A program made the position numbers and the translations under genes. This document shows, in pieces, positions 45,071 to 54,455 of a stretch of DNA of 64,000 nt; position 1 is the first letter of the stretch; each line of letters opens with the position of its first letter. The notes under the pieces are model-generated. The model saw only the letters and a list, made by a program, of their open reading frames with translations. It did no database searches and was not told the DNA's origin. The stretch comes from Aliidiomarina indica. GTDB taxonomy: Bacteria > Pseudomonadota > Gammaproteobacteria > Enterobacterales > Alteromonadaceae. Location: assembly GCF_015354615.1 (NCBI RefSeq), contig NZ_JACAVQ010000004.1, positions 1-64,000 of the forward strand, given 5' to 3'.

Positions 45071-45649
45071 ATGTGCGGTCGGCTCGATGTTAAAGATCAT
45101 CCTCTGAGCGTGCTTGTCTCCGAGCAGCTCGGGCTTGATTTTCAGGTATCAACCAACCGCGACTTACGGCCAACGCAGCAGGTAAAGGTGATTGCCTCCA
45201 ATGACGGTCATCTGTATTCACGCAGCACTGAATGGGGTATTCAGCCGGCTTGGGCAAAGCGTATTTTGATTAACGCCCAGGCCGAATCCGTCATGACAAA
45301 ACCAACCTTTAAAAAAGCCTTTGCGCAATCTCGCTGCCTTGTTCCTTGCAGCGGATGGTATGAATGGAAGACGCAAGAAGGGGCAACGCGTAAAACGAAA
45401 TACCGCTTCTCTGAAGCAAATGAGCAGCCGCTATATATGGCCGGAATTTACTATCCCCAGCAAGATTCCTCCTCCCAGCTGGTCACACTAACCACTGAGC
45501 CCACCAAGCAATGCGCAGAATTTCATCATCGCATGCCTCTTTTGATTCGCCCCAGTGAGATCGAGTTCTGGCTGCACAGCGACACCGACGCGCTGGCCCC
45601 GCTACTATCCGCCCCGAAGGATATTGAGTTGGTGGTGGAGGCGAGTTAA
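45071..45649 (+). CDS. yedK: SRAP-domain DNA-protein crosslink protein (YedK/HMCES)
   Basis: This 192-aa protein begins MCGR, so after Met removal the catalytic Cys2 is at the N-terminus as in all SRAP proteins. WGIQPAWAK, then NAQAESV, CLVPCSGWYEWK and HHRMPLLI match the family, including the conserved Glu and His. YedK binds abasic sites in single-stranded DNA and forms a protective thiazolidine crosslink. The length is typical. Confidence 0.9.
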   Translation: MCGRLDVKDHPLSVLVSEQLGLDFQVSTNRDLRPTQQVKVIASNDGHLYSRSTEWGIQPAWAKRILINAQAESVMTKPTFKKAFAQSRCLVPCSGWYEWKTQEGATRKTKYRFSEANEQPLYMAGIYYPQQDSSSQLVTLTTEPTKQCAEFHHRMPLLIRPSEIEFWLHSDTDALAPLLSAPKDIELVVEAS

Positions 45650-45655
45650 CTCTAT

Positions 45656-46621
45656 TTAATTAAAGTCCAGTCGCGTCGCGCTGTAGCAACTATCACAATG
45701 AAGGCTGAAAACATCGTTACGCTTTTTAACGCTTGTGCTCGTGCTATTGCACGTTGCGCAAGGGCTCTTTAGCGCTGTATTACCCGCGCATTTTGGACAC
45801 TTCACATAATATCCATAACGTCCTGAATGGGTAGTTAATGATTGGTCGTTCCCACAATGTCGGCAGGACATAAAGTGCGTGTTAGAGTCGCATCTTGCTG
45901 AAATAGATGGAGGCTCAACCGAGAGATAGTCTTCTGGAATTTTAAACGGAGTCTCGTCGAGGCTTTTCTTCTCTGCTCCGGTTTGGTGAGCAAGAATAAA
46001 GTTACAGATGCCACGAAGCTCATCAAAGTTAAATGCAGGGCGGGTATCAAGAACTTTTTTCGCAACCTGATAGAATTTTCTAAAATTCATTGCTTTATCG
46101 AGTGCATCAGTGATGAACTCAGACTTGATTAACTTGCCTGCAACGTCCTTCGGCGCATTGGTTCTATCAATAATTGAGTCGCTTGAAATGGCGCAAAATA
46201 CGTCGTAGCGACGACCAGCCAAACCTTGCTGAATCCCGAGAAACTTACCGATAATGTCGTCGGTGTTGGCGTAAAGAAACTGTTGAAGTAATTTGAGTTG
46301 GAGTTCGGCTTGCTTAATTGGGGAAGGCATCCCGGACCATTTGTTATTATAACTACGAATCCATTCGCCCTCTGAATTTACAATGACTTGTCCTCGGATA
46401 CTTTTTGATTCAACTATGATAAATCCGTAGGTGTAGACGATGAGGTGATCGATTTGTGCTCTTTCGCCTTCATGGGTGATACGGATGTCATTGAGTACCA
46501 TTACTCGTTCACTATCGCGATAGGCGCGTCGCAAGTAGAAAGCGACATCATATTCCTGTTTATTCCCTGCAGCTAATCGAACACTGGCTGTGTTAGAAGG
46601 GGCCTTTTCCTTAAGAATCAT
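45656..46621 (-). CDS. NERD-domain protein with C-terminal zinc ribbons
   Basis: This 321-aa protein has an N-terminal NERD nuclease-related domain (about residues 20-140: LNDIRITHEGERAQIDHLIV, IIVESKSIRGQV), with D-x(n)-ESK giving the nuclease-like motif. Cysteine pairs at about 255-320 (CRHCG, CPKC, CATC, CDSC) form two zinc ribbons. NERD proteins are thought to act on DNA and often carry helicase or kinase parts, here replaced by zinc ribbons. It is convergent with the SRAP gene. Confidence 0.8.
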   Translation of the reverse strand: MILKEKAPSNTASVRLAAGNKQEYDVAFYLRRAYRDSERVMVLNDIRITHEGERAQIDHLIVYTYGFIIVESKSIRGQVIVNSEGEWIRSYNNKWSGMPSPIKQAELQLKLLQQFLYANTDDIIGKFLGIQQGLAGRRYDVFCAISSDSIIDRTNAPKDVAGKLIKSEFITDALDKAMNFRKFYQVAKKVLDTRPAFNFDELRGICNFILAHQTGAEKKSLDETPFKIPEDYLSVEPPSISARCDSNTHFMSCRHCGNDQSLTTHSGRYGYYVKCPKCAGNTALKSPCATCNSTSTSVKKRNDVFSLHCDSCYSATRLDFN

Positions 46622-46956
46622 GTCTCTTTTTCTCGCCTTCCCAAACGGTAACTAATCTATACCTTATTGTTATGCGCAAAACTTTACGATGGCCGAGTGA
46701 TGTTTGCAATTCAAATCAGAGAGATATTTGTTTTATTCCGCAGTGAAGCGTCCGCTAGACCACGGTGGTTGAATTGACGGTGCGATCGAGGCTTCTCAAT
46801 GATATGAGCGGTTCAATAGTCTGTCGGGCTCATTCCAACACGTACAAACTACCGGTAAGCCCTTGTCCGGAGCGCAGAGAATGGCAAGCTCTGCTGACCA
46901 CTGGTATTCTTTTAGGAGTTAATTGACGATGTCTGACTGACAAAAAGGCTCAGAGT
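46622..46956. other. Gene-free stretch
   Basis: About 335 bases between divergent genes. I see no gene, clear hairpin or repeat. It should hold the promoters of the NERD and ankyrin genes. Confidence 0.5.
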
Positions 46957-47295
46957 ATGTCCGCAGGAGATTGGAAAGACCTTTACGATGCCGCGATGGT
47001 CGGTGATTTAAGTCGGGTGCGATATCATATTGATGCTGGGGTGGATCCTAACTATCAGCATCCAGAGATTATGTGCACACCCCTAGTTGCTGCAATCATG
47101 GGCGGCCATACCGACATTGCCGAGTATCTTCTTGATCACGGTGCCGACCCTAATCTACGCTCTTCTATGGATAACCTCACCCCGCTTGAAGCTGCGGAGC
47201 AGCAGGGGCATGGGGAGTTGGTGTCGCGGTTGGCGGGGGTTGTCCCACAAAGACGAAAGAGCTCATTATGGCGTCGACTATTTTTTAGAACCTAA
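46957..47295 (+). CDS. Ankyrin-repeat protein, 112 aa
   Basis: Three ankyrin repeats fill the protein: LYDAAMVGDLSRVRYHIDAG, TPLVAAIMGGHTDIAEYLLDHG and TPLEAAEQQGHGELVSRL. It is probably a cytoplasmic protein-binding scaffold with an unknown partner. AAGG lies eleven bases before the ATG. The next gene follows after 15 bases. Confidence 0.8.
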   Translation: MSAGDWKDLYDAAMVGDLSRVRYHIDAGVDPNYQHPEIMCTPLVAAIMGGHTDIAEYLLDHGADPNLRSSMDNLTPLEAAEQQGHGELVSRLAGVVPQRRKSSLWRRLFFRT

Positions 47296-47310
47296 TCCTC
47301 ACGGAATCTC

Positions 47311-47607
47311 ATGCGGAAAACCGACAAAAAGCTCGATAATCAAATTGTTAAAGCACTTACAGGGGTCTGCGAGGCGTCGAAAAACGACGTTTCTGGCTTT
47401 GATTGGCTTACCCATGAGGTGAATTACCAACGTTTCCCTGATTCGTTAGTTATTACCTTGGTATTCACTGAATCCACGCCTGAGGCGGTGCTCCAACATG
47501 GTTTAAATCAACTCGTCCCCCGCGTACAGGACGCCCTAGCGCCGATTATCGGTATACGGCTGCCTGCCCACCAGATTGAAGCGCGCTATGAGCATCAGGT
47601 GCATTAA
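47311..47607 (+). CDS. Uncharacterised conserved protein, 98 aa
   Basis: This small protein begins MRKTDKKLDNQIVKALTGVC with GFDWLTHEVNY in the middle. Similar gammaproteobacterial proteins are often labelled Fis-like, but I see no Fis helix-turn-helix and would not assign a function. It is close behind the ankyrin gene and probably co-transcribed. Confidence 0.65.
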   Translation: MRKTDKKLDNQIVKALTGVCEASKNDVSGFDWLTHEVNYQRFPDSLVITLVFTESTPEAVLQHGLNQLVPRVQDALAPIIGIRLPAHQIEARYEHQVH

Positions 47608-47798
47608 GCGTTACTTTTTATCACCTTCATGATTAAAATAAATAATTGTTTGAAATCAGTGTCTTATATATTATCTCTTTGAAAAATAAAAATAATTTTA
47701 TTTTAAAGCGATCTATAATTGTATAAATTTCGTTAAAGATTCCGAGCAGTAACTAACTTCCTGTTTTAGGAAGGACATTTGCAAGTGAGGAATTTAAT

Positions 47799-49715
47799 AT
47801 GAAAAAGTTTATATACATGGGGCTAACAGCGTTTGCCCTTTCCGGTTGCTTTAGCAGCAGCGATGGCCCTGAAGTGGGTGATCCAAACCCACCTTCTCCG
47901 CCTAGCTTCACTGTTTCGCACACATTTAATGTTCATCTATCGGGTGATCAAGAGGTTCCGCAGGTGGATACCTCTGCATCGGCTTCGGGTGTGGTTGAAC
48001 TTGATGATAGTTTGATGCAAATCCGTGCCTCAATTGATTTATCGGATATCGAGAACGTGGAAGGTGTTCACATTCACGATGGCAGTATCGGCTTTAATGG
48101 TCCTGTTGCCTTTGGTTTCGAGCATACTGGCAACGGTATGTACGAAATTGATGAAACCGACATAACAGCCGCGTTAATGACCGATCTGCAAAGCGGTGGT
48201 TGGTACATTAACGTACACACCACAGATTTTCCTGATGGTGAGATCCGCGGGCAAATCGTGAACGACGACACCATGATTATTACCTTCGCTTTGTCTGGCG
48301 ACCAGGAAGTTCCTGCGGTGTCGACCAGTGCAAGTGGTGTGGGTTATCTGGCAGTCGATCAAAGCACCTTTGAAGTGATGCTTACAGCGCGTACTGAAGG
48401 TGTTGATGATGCCGAGATGGCGCATATTCATACCGGACGTGTGGGTACGAATGGCGGCGTGTTGGTAGGACTCGACCCGGATCAAGATGAAGCAGGCGTT
48501 TGGGTCGCTCCGAACGGCACTATGATCGATGAGTCGACCTTAGAAGTACTGCTCAGTGGCGGTCACTATGTGAACGTGCACACGCCGGCGTTTCCAGATG
48601 GCGAACTGCGAGGCCAAATCTTAACAGATAACTTTGTTCTCGCGACTTTCCCACTCTCGGGCTCACAAGAAGTACCAGCGGTGACCACAGAAGCATCCGG
48701 TGATGGCTACGCACTTGTGAATACCGATACCTTGGATGTCGAGTTAGTGGCGGTCACGACTGGTGTTGATTTCGCTACGATGGCGCATATTCACACGGGT
48801 CGTGTGGGTATGAACGGCGGCGTATTGGTAGGTCTGGTGCAATCAGGTGAAGACTTGGGCACGTGGATGACTCCAGAAGGTACGCAAATTGATGAAGAGA
48901 CCTTTGCGGTTCTGGCTTCGGGTGGACACTATGTAAATATCCACACGCCGGAGTATCCAGATGGCGAACTTCGTGGTCAGATTTTAACGGATAACTTTGT
49001 TCTTGCGACTTTCCCGCTCTCAGGTTCACAAGAAGTGCCTGCAGTAAGCACTGATGCATCGGGTGACGGTTATGCTCTGGTGAATACATCAGATTTCAGC
49101 ATCGAGTTGGTTGCAGTCACTCAAGGTGTTGATGACGCAAGCGCGGCCCATATTCATACCGGCCGAGTAGGTACGAATGGTGGTGTACTCGTTGGTTTGG
49201 AGCAATCCAGTGACGATTTAGGCACGTGGATGACTCCAGAGGGTACCGTAATCGATGAAGAGATCTTTGCGGTGCTTGCATCGGGCGGACACTATGTGAA
49301 TGTGCATACGCCAGCGAATCCAGATGGTGAGCTTCGTGGTCAGATTTTAACGGATAACTTTGTGATGTTTGCATTCCCGTTAACAGGTGAGCAAGAAGTG
49401 CCATCGGTGGCTACCGATGCGAGCGGTGATGGCTATGCGCTGGTGTCGACCACAGACTTTGCGTTGGAGCTTCGTGTGCTAACCCAAGGTGTTGAAGATG
49501 CAACAGCGGCTCATATTCATACTGGCTTTGCCGGAGAAAATGGCCCTGTGTTGGTTGGCCTTGAGCAAGATAGTGAGAACGCCAATCGTTGGATGGCGCC
49601 TGCTGAATTAGCGTTAACTGAAGAAATTCTCAGTGTTCTGCTAAATGGCGGACACTATGTGAATGTGCATACGCCAGCATTCCCGGACGGTGAGATTCGC
49701 GGTCAAATTGAATAA
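47799..49715 (+). CDS. Lipoprotein with five CHRD repeats
   Basis: This 638-aa protein starts with a lipoprotein signal (lipobox LSGC, Cys at about residue 17) and a Pro-rich linker. Five CHRD-domain repeats of about 118 residues follow, each opening with LSG-x-QEVP and containing AHIHTG and GGHYVNVHTP-x-x-PDGE(L/I)RGQI. CHRD domains occur in chordin and in bacterial surface proteins of unclear role. The repeats 2-4 are nearly identical even in DNA, pointing to recent duplication or gene conversion. A probable terminator follows. Confidence 0.9.
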   Translation: MKKFIYMGLTAFALSGCFSSSDGPEVGDPNPPSPPSFTVSHTFNVHLSGDQEVPQVDTSASASGVVELDDSLMQIRASIDLSDIENVEGVHIHDGSIGFNGPVAFGFEHTGNGMYEIDETDITAALMTDLQSGGWYINVHTTDFPDGEIRGQIVNDDTMIITFALSGDQEVPAVSTSASGVGYLAVDQSTFEVMLTARTEGVDDAEMAHIHTGRVGTNGGVLVGLDPDQDEAGVWVAPNGTMIDESTLEVLLSGGHYVNVHTPAFPDGELRGQILTDNFVLATFPLSGSQEVPAVTTEASGDGYALVNTDTLDVELVAVTTGVDFATMAHIHTGRVGMNGGVLVGLVQSGEDLGTWMTPEGTQIDEETFAVLASGGHYVNIHTPEYPDGELRGQILTDNFVLATFPLSGSQEVPAVSTDASGDGYALVNTSDFSIELVAVTQGVDDASAAHIHTGRVGTNGGVLVGLEQSSDDLGTWMTPEGTVIDEEIFAVLASGGHYVNVHTPANPDGELRGQILTDNFVMFAFPLTGEQEVPSVATDASGDGYALVSTTDFALELRVLTQGVEDATAAHIHTGFAGENGPVLVGLEQDSENANRWMAPAELALTEEILSVLLNGGHYVNVHTPAFPDGEIRGQIE

Positions 49716-49740
49716 GTAATTTGAATCGTTGCACTCACTG

Positions 49741-49796
49741 CAAACGGTGTGTGAGTTATGAGAAAACCATCTCTCTTAACTTCCACACCGTTTTTA
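49741..49796 (+). terminator. Probable terminator after CHRD gene
   Basis: AAACGGTGTG at 49741-49750 pairs with CACACCGTTT at 49783-49792, followed by TTTATT. The loop is long at 32 bases, so strength is uncertain. Confidence 0.5.
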
Positions 49797-49874
49797 TTTG
49801 TTCCCAAGATTGCTCGTTTCTCGGAAACGTACTAAGTTTCAAGCATCACTTCTTATCTATTATTGGGAATCGCC

Positions 49875-50609
49875 ATGTTTCGTTTAATCTTTGCAGCGTT
49901 GTTATGTTGTGTACCTTTGGTGGCGACGGCTTCATCGCTGCCGAGTTTTCCGTTTGTGACGGTAAGCGGAGAAAGTGAGCGTGGGGTGATGCCGGACGAA
50001 GCAATCCTAACGTTTCAGATCGTGACCTTTCATGCCGAATCTGAACAGGCGAGTGCGCAACTGAATCGAACGACCCGCGAAGCGCTGCAAGTGCTTGCCG
50101 ACAACGACATTCCAGATCGCGCAATTACCTCCTATGAAATTTCAAAAAATGAAGTGCGAGAGCGCGATAGCTCGTATAACCAGCTAGGAATTATTGGCTA
50201 CCAGTTTAGACGTAATTTTCAGGTTGAACTTGTCGACTTAGATAAATACTCAGCAGTGGTGTTAGCCCTGCTCGATATCGACCATCTGACTTTTCAGCAC
50301 AGTTCATTTGATTCGTCACAACGTCAGGCGGTTGAGCTTGAGCTAATTGCTGAGGCGGCCGCGGCTGCAAAAGAGAAGGCGGAGCAAATGGCGCAGGGGC
50401 TCGGGGTAAGCATTGATAGCGTGTTTGCCTTTAACGATACCGGTTCATTTGAAGAGTTCTTTGCTACTTTCGGGCTCAACCAAACCGTCTATTCCGAGAT
50501 GCGTATGCGTACCTCAGCGCCTCCCCCCAGCGTCGACCAAGAACTCTTCATTCCCGAATCAATCCGCATCTACAAACGCGTCAACGTCATCTACAAAATC
50601 AACCCATAA
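49875..50609 (+). CDS. SIMPL-domain periplasmic protein
   Basis: This 244-aa protein has a signal peptide (residues 1-21, LIFAALLCCVPLVATA) and a SIMPL/DUF541 domain: VSGESERGVMPDEAILTFQI, NEVRERD and an AAAAAKEKAEQMAQGLGV segment. Family members are exported oxidative-stress or envelope proteins of unclear biochemistry. The ATG at 49875 gives a proper signal peptide; an upstream TTG at 49863 does not improve it. It ends just before a bidirectional hairpin. Confidence 0.8.
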   Translation: MFRLIFAALLCCVPLVATASSLPSFPFVTVSGESERGVMPDEAILTFQIVTFHAESEQASAQLNRTTREALQVLADNDIPDRAITSYEISKNEVRERDSSYNQLGIIGYQFRRNFQVELVDLDKYSAVVLALLDIDHLTFQHSSFDSSQRQAVELELIAEAAAAAKEKAEQMAQGLGVSIDSVFAFNDTGSFEEFFATFGLNQTVYSEMRMRTSAPPPSVDQELFIPESIRIYKRVNVIYKINP

Positions 50610-50646
50610 AAACAGAGTTCCGCCCCAGGGGCGGAACTCTATTTTT
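50607..50646. terminator. Bidirectional terminator, member of palindromic repeat family
   Basis: A 13-bp perfect stem (AGAGTTCCGCCCC at 50614-50626 and its complement at 50628-50640) is flanked by AAAAAC on the left and TTTTT on the right. It lies between convergent genes and can serve both. It is the best-conserved single copy of the repeat family in this region. Confidence 0.8.
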
Positions 50647-50651
50647 CGCGG

Positions 50652-51272
50652 CTACTTGCTGGTGAGGGTGGCGTAGCTGTTCATCAAATTGCGATAGTCT
50701 GGGATGTGATTCGAGAACAAGGTACCGAGTCCTTCGATATCATTGCGCCAATCGCGATGTAATTCACAAGCAACGCCAAACCAGGTCATTAATTGTGCAC
50801 CTGCTTTTGACATGCGATCTAAGGCAGCGTCACGGGTCATTTCGTTGAAAGTGCCCGAGGCGTCCGTTACTACAAATACCTCAAACTCCTCCGCCAGTGC
50901 CGACAGGGTGGGGAAAGCCACACATACTTCGGTCACTACTCCGGCAACAATTAATTGTTTCTTACCGGTTGCTTTTACCGCCTTCACGAAGTCTTCGTTG
51001 TCCCAAGCATTAATTTGTCCTGGGCGGGCAATATAAGGGGCATCCGGGAAGGTTTCTTTCAGCTCGGGCACGAGTGGGCCGTTCGGACCATCTTCGAAAC
51101 TGGTGGTTAAAATGGTTGGCAGCTTGAAGTATTTTGCCAAATCGGCCAGTGCCAGAACGTTGTTTTTAAACGTATCGGGCTGGATATCGCGCACGAGCGA
51201 TAACAAGCCGGTTTGATGATCAACGAGCAACACGGCTGCGTTGTTTTTGTCTAAGCGTGGATAGTCTTTCAT
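50652..51272 (-). CDS. Isochorismatase-family hydrolase (YcaC-like)
   Basis: This 206-aa cysteine hydrolase has the catalytic Asp in VLLVDHQTG near residue 17, a Lys in the KAVKATGKK region, and Cys in GVVTEVCV near residue 118, the Asp-Lys-Cys triad of the family. The length matches YcaC, whose substrate is unknown. It lies 39 bases after the pirin gene in the same direction, and both are divergent from the LysR gene at 52324. Confidence 0.85.
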   Translation of the reverse strand: MKDYPRLDKNNAAVLLVDHQTGLLSLVRDIQPDTFKNNVLALADLAKYFKLPTILTTSFEDGPNGPLVPELKETFPDAPYIARPGQINAWDNEDFVKAVKATGKKQLIVAGVVTEVCVAFPTLSALAEEFEVFVVTDASGTFNEMTRDAALDRMSKAGAQLMTWFGVACELHRDWRNDIEGLGTLFSNHIPDYRNLMNSYATLTSK

Positions 51273-51311
51273 AGCTTGTTCCTCTTTGCGCTGGCGCAGC
51301 GCATCATTGAT

Positions 51312-52181
51312 TTATTGCTCAGGTAGTTCGCCGAAACTACCTGATTCCAGATCACGAAAAGCGGTACTGATTTGCTCTTGCGTGTTCATTACGAATGGAC
51401 CGTGACCCACAACGGGCTCATCAATAGGCTCGCCCGCGGTAATCAGCACTCGGGCAGGGGTGTTTGCCTCGAGGACAATGTGGTCACCGTCGTTATTAAA
51501 GGTTGCTATGGTGGCGTCTCGACCAAGATAGTGGTCGTTCACTTGCACGGTGCCGGTGAGCACAGTGGCCATCAGGTTCCAGTCTTGATGTATCGGCAGC
51601 GTTACCCGCTCGCCAGGTTGAAGTTCGAGATCCATCACCAGCATGGGTGTCACGGTTCGGGCGGGCCCCTTCACCCCTCGGTACTCACCTGCAATGACGC
51701 GAAACGATGACGCCATACTAGGAAACGCACCTCGCGGGATGTGCCCAGAGGTAATGCTTTGATATCCAGGCGCCATCATTTTGTGGTCTGCGGGCAGGTT
51801 CACCCAAAGCTGCACCATTTCCAGCGTTCCACCTGTTTTTGCAAAATCTTCACTGTGGAACTCTTGATGCAAAATACCGGAGCCAGCTGTCATCCATTGC
51901 ACATCACCGGTGCGAATTACGCCGCCTTGGCCCGTGCTATCGCGATGCTCAAGGGCACCTTGATAAACGATGGTGACGGTTTCAAAGCCGCGGTGTGGAT
52001 GGGTGCCAACGCCTCGTGGAATCTGAGCGGGACCAAACTCTACTGGGCCTGCATAATCAAGGAGCAGGAAAGGGGAAAACGCTTCTGCCCCTTGGTGATA
52101 CGAGAACATGGTGCTTACGGGAAAGCCGTTGCCCACCCAGTGGGCGTCTTTAACAGTATTGATATTGCGTAATGTTCTCAT
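51312..52181 (-). CDS. Pirin-family cupin protein
   Basis: This 289-aa two-cupin protein has the pirin metal ligands His61, His63, His105 and Glu107 within HPHRGFET and LHQEF. Bacterial pirins of this type include quercetinase-like enzymes. It is the first gene of the pirin-isochorismatase pair, and the LysR gene is divergent with about 140 bases between, so the LysR protein is the likely regulator. Confidence 0.85.
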   Translation of the reverse strand: MRTLRNINTVKDAHWVGNGFPVSTMFSYHQGAEAFSPFLLLDYAGPVEFGPAQIPRGVGTHPHRGFETVTIVYQGALEHRDSTGQGGVIRTGDVQWMTAGSGILHQEFHSEDFAKTGGTLEMVQLWVNLPADHKMMAPGYQSITSGHIPRGAFPSMASSFRVIAGEYRGVKGPARTVTPMLVMDLELQPGERVTLPIHQDWNLMATVLTGTVQVNDHYLGRDATIATFNNDGDHIVLEANTPARVLITAGEPIDEPVVGHGPFVMNTQEQISTAFRDLESGSFGELPEQ

Positions 52182-52323
52182 GTGAATTTCTCCTACTTAT
52201 GGTTTTAAAAGTGTATATTTAGAACGATTAGGCGAATAGGCTTCGAACTGGCACGCATCGTTCTATATGTGGAACGGCTTTGTGGGATAACTTTGTCGGA
52301 TGACTTTGTGGGGGGATAAGGGG

Positions 52324-53232
52324 ATGACATACGATCTAAATGACTTGTTTTACTTTGCAAAAGTTGTTGAACATCGCGGTTTTGCCGCGGCGGGACGTGC
52401 TTTGAATGTGCCGAAATCGAAGTTAAGTCGGCGTGTACGTAAGCTTGAAGATGAGTTGGGGATGAATCTGCTGATTCGGTCTTCCCGTGCGTTTACCATT
52501 ACCGATGTGGGTGAGCGTTTTTATGAGCATTGCCGCGCCATGCTGATTGAAGCGGAAACTGCTATGGAAACCGCGGCGTTATTTCAATCGGAGCCCTGCG
52601 GCACCATTAAGCTGTCGTGCCCAATTGGCCTGCTCAACTTTCACGTCGGCGAAATGCTTGCCGACTTTATGCAGATGTATCCGCAGGTGACCATTCATCT
52701 TGATGCCACCAATAGGCGCGTGGATGTGCTTGGCGAAGGGTTTGATTTGGCGTTGCGGGTGCGACCTTTCCCTTTGGAAGATAGCGATTTAGTTTTAAAA
52801 GTACTCTCCAGTAGAGAGCAATGTTTGGTGGCGGCGCCACGTCTGCTTGCGCACTACGGGATGCCGAACGGTCCTCGGGAAATTGCCAATTTGCCGTCAC
52901 TTGCGCGAAGCAACCCGAACGAATCTCATGTATGGATTCTCAATAAAGAGGGCCATGAGGAGCTTAGAGTGCCCTTTACGCCGCGCTATACTACAACAGA
53001 CATGTTGGCACTTAAGCAGGCGGCTTTAAAGGGCGTCGGTGTGGTGCAACTGCCGTCGTTAATGCTGCTTGATGATCTCGAGCGAGGCGACTTGGTGTCG
53101 CTTCTGGATGGATGGTGTCCGCGCACCGAGGTGATTCACGTGGTGTTTCCTTCTCGGCGTGGCATGCTGCCTTCGGTGCGTGCGCTGATCGATTTTCTCG
53201 CGGCCCGGTATGAGGACATTAACGAGATTTAA
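52324..53232 (+). CDS. LysR-family regulator (pirin operon)
   Basis: This 302-aa protein has an N-terminal helix-turn-helix (residues 4-60, GFAAAGRALNVPKSKLSRRVRKLE) and a C-terminal substrate-binding domain. The ATG at 52324 is preferred over the GTG at 52300 because the usual start is four or five residues before LNDLFYF. Its position next to a divergent pirin/isochorismatase pair is common in proteobacteria. The inducer is not known. Confidence 0.85.
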   Translation: MTYDLNDLFYFAKVVEHRGFAAAGRALNVPKSKLSRRVRKLEDELGMNLLIRSSRAFTITDVGERFYEHCRAMLIEAETAMETAALFQSEPCGTIKLSCPIGLLNFHVGEMLADFMQMYPQVTIHLDATNRRVDVLGEGFDLALRVRPFPLEDSDLVLKVLSSREQCLVAAPRLLAHYGMPNGPREIANLPSLARSNPNESHVWILNKEGHEELRVPFTPRYTTTDMLALKQAALKGVGVVQLPSLMLLDDLERGDLVSLLDGWCPRTEVIHVVFPSRRGMLPSVRALIDFLAARYEDINEI

Positions 53233-53247
53233 GCAGGCGTGGCTACC

Positions 53248-53820
53248 CTATTGCTGAAACGACGGGGCATGCATCCAATAATGCACAACCGCCCACTGCC
53301 CCCAGCGCGAGCGTAAGCAAAGGCCAGCCCCTGAGCTTTTCAGCTCGGTGGTGCATTTAGGGTAAGTGACCTCATCAGGACGACCCAAGTGTGCCCGCAC
53401 TTGCGTGCCGGTATCGGTCTTCTCGCCAAAACCTTCCAAATACCAATCGCCATCAAAGTTTGTAAGCAGCAGCCGTTGCAGGCCGAACTCTCGGGCCGCG
53501 TCAATAATAGGCTGAATGTCTGCAGACCTTTGCCAAGCGCCGCCCGGTACCGTGCGAATCCGCCCTTGCGACTCGACGGGGCTTCGAGTACTCCACGCAA
53601 TTTGCATGTATTCGGTGTCTTCGGCCAACGTGAGTAATGTTTCAATCTCACTGCCGTTCATCAATATATTATGCAAGTTGCGAACGTGATTACTCGCCCA
53701 TAAATGGGGGTTAAAGAACGCGAGGATCAGCATAATTATAAAAGCGAGTAAGAATTTACGGCCAACAAAGCGCATGATAGTTCTGGGCTTCTGCGCTCTC
53801 GGTGGTTGGGGTTGATTCAT
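53248..53820 (-). CDS. Uncharacterised membrane-anchored protein, 190 aa
   Basis: One membrane helix (about residues 24-43) follows a basic, Pro-rich N-terminus; the rest is predicted periplasmic and has two cysteines near residues 156 and 168 that may pair. I recognise no family. It is downstream of yjbQ in the same direction with a gap of 26 bases. Confidence 0.65.
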   Translation of the reverse strand: MNQPQPPRAQKPRTIMRFVGRKFLLAFIIMLILAFFNPHLWASNHVRNLHNILMNGSEIETLLTLAEDTEYMQIAWSTRSPVESQGRIRTVPGGAWQRSADIQPIIDAAREFGLQRLLLTNFDGDWYLEGFGEKTDTGTQVRAHLGRPDEVTYPKCTTELKSSGAGLCLRSRWGQWAVVHYWMHAPSFQQ

Positions 53821-53846
53821 GGAGCTGTCCTCGTGTTTTTATGAAT

Positions 53847-54266
53847 TTAGCTGCTGAGGGTAAGCACCAAGCGACGCGGGCCGCCGTGATCGCGGTGCTC
53901 ACACAAATAAATACCCTGCCAAGTTCCAATATTCAGCTGGCCGTTGCTGACCGGAAGGGTCACGCTGCTACCGAGAAGGCTTGATTTGAGGTGCGCGGGC
54001 ATATCGTCGGGGCCCTCGCAGGTATGGCGATAGTAAGGCGCGTTCTCGGGGACCATTTCGTTGAAATGGCTTTCAAAATCTTGGCGCACCGTCGGGTCTG
54101 CATTTTCGTTAATAGTTAAGGATGCGGATGTGTGTTGAATAAACACGTGTAGTAATCCCGCGTCGCAGGAGGCAATCTCCGGAATGCCGTGGAGCACCTC
54201 TGACGTAATCAGATGAAATCCGCGCTGGCGCGCTTTTAATTGAATGGACTTTTGAACGATGGCCAC
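53847..54266 (-). CDS. yjbQ: YjbQ-family protein (UPF0047, secondary thiamine-phosphate synthase)
   Basis: This 139-aa protein matches YjbQ throughout: LHVFIQHTSASLTINENADP, VRQDFESHF, then YRHTCEGPDDMPAH and GTWQGIYLCEHRDHGG with the metal-binding His residues. E. coli YjbQ has weak thiamine-phosphate synthase activity, and its true role is unclear. The length is standard. Confidence 0.9.
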   Translation of the reverse strand: MAIVQKSIQLKARQRGFHLITSEVLHGIPEIASCDAGLLHVFIQHTSASLTINENADPTVRQDFESHFNEMVPENAPYYRHTCEGPDDMPAHLKSSLLGSSVTLPVSNGQLNIGTWQGIYLCEHRDHGGPRRLVLTLSS

Positions 54267-54402
54267 ACCTAATCTCCATTGATGAAGTTCTTAGAGTAAA
54301 GATACACATCTTCAGTGGATTGTTCGAGTTGCGCGGGATGTGAATCAAACACAGTAGTCTCTCATCGCCGAAGTCGGTATGCTTATTCAAGAAACTAACG
54401 TG

Positions 54403-54438
54403 AAAACCGAGTTCTGCCCCAGGGGTGGAACTGTTGGG
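54403..54438. repeat. Single copy of the AGAGTTCCGCCCC palindrome family (degenerate)
   Basis: AAAACCGAGTTCTGCCCC is followed by AGGGGTGGAACTGTTG, an imperfect hairpin of the same family as at 50607-50646, placed just before the lipoprotein gene. It is only nine bases from that gene's ribosome binding site. Confidence 0.75.
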
Positions 54439-54455
54439 TTTGGAGGGAGATGGGT

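Noticed and set aside
47990-49715. Regular spacing of repeats in the CHRD gene considered as a possible CRISPR or satellite
   Set aside because: The repeats are about 355 bases long, in frame and encode CHRD domains; they are coding duplications.
49721-49978. 85-codon frame with several Cys residues after the CHRD gene
   Set aside because: It spans the probable terminator and overlaps the start and signal peptide of the SIMPL gene in another frame.
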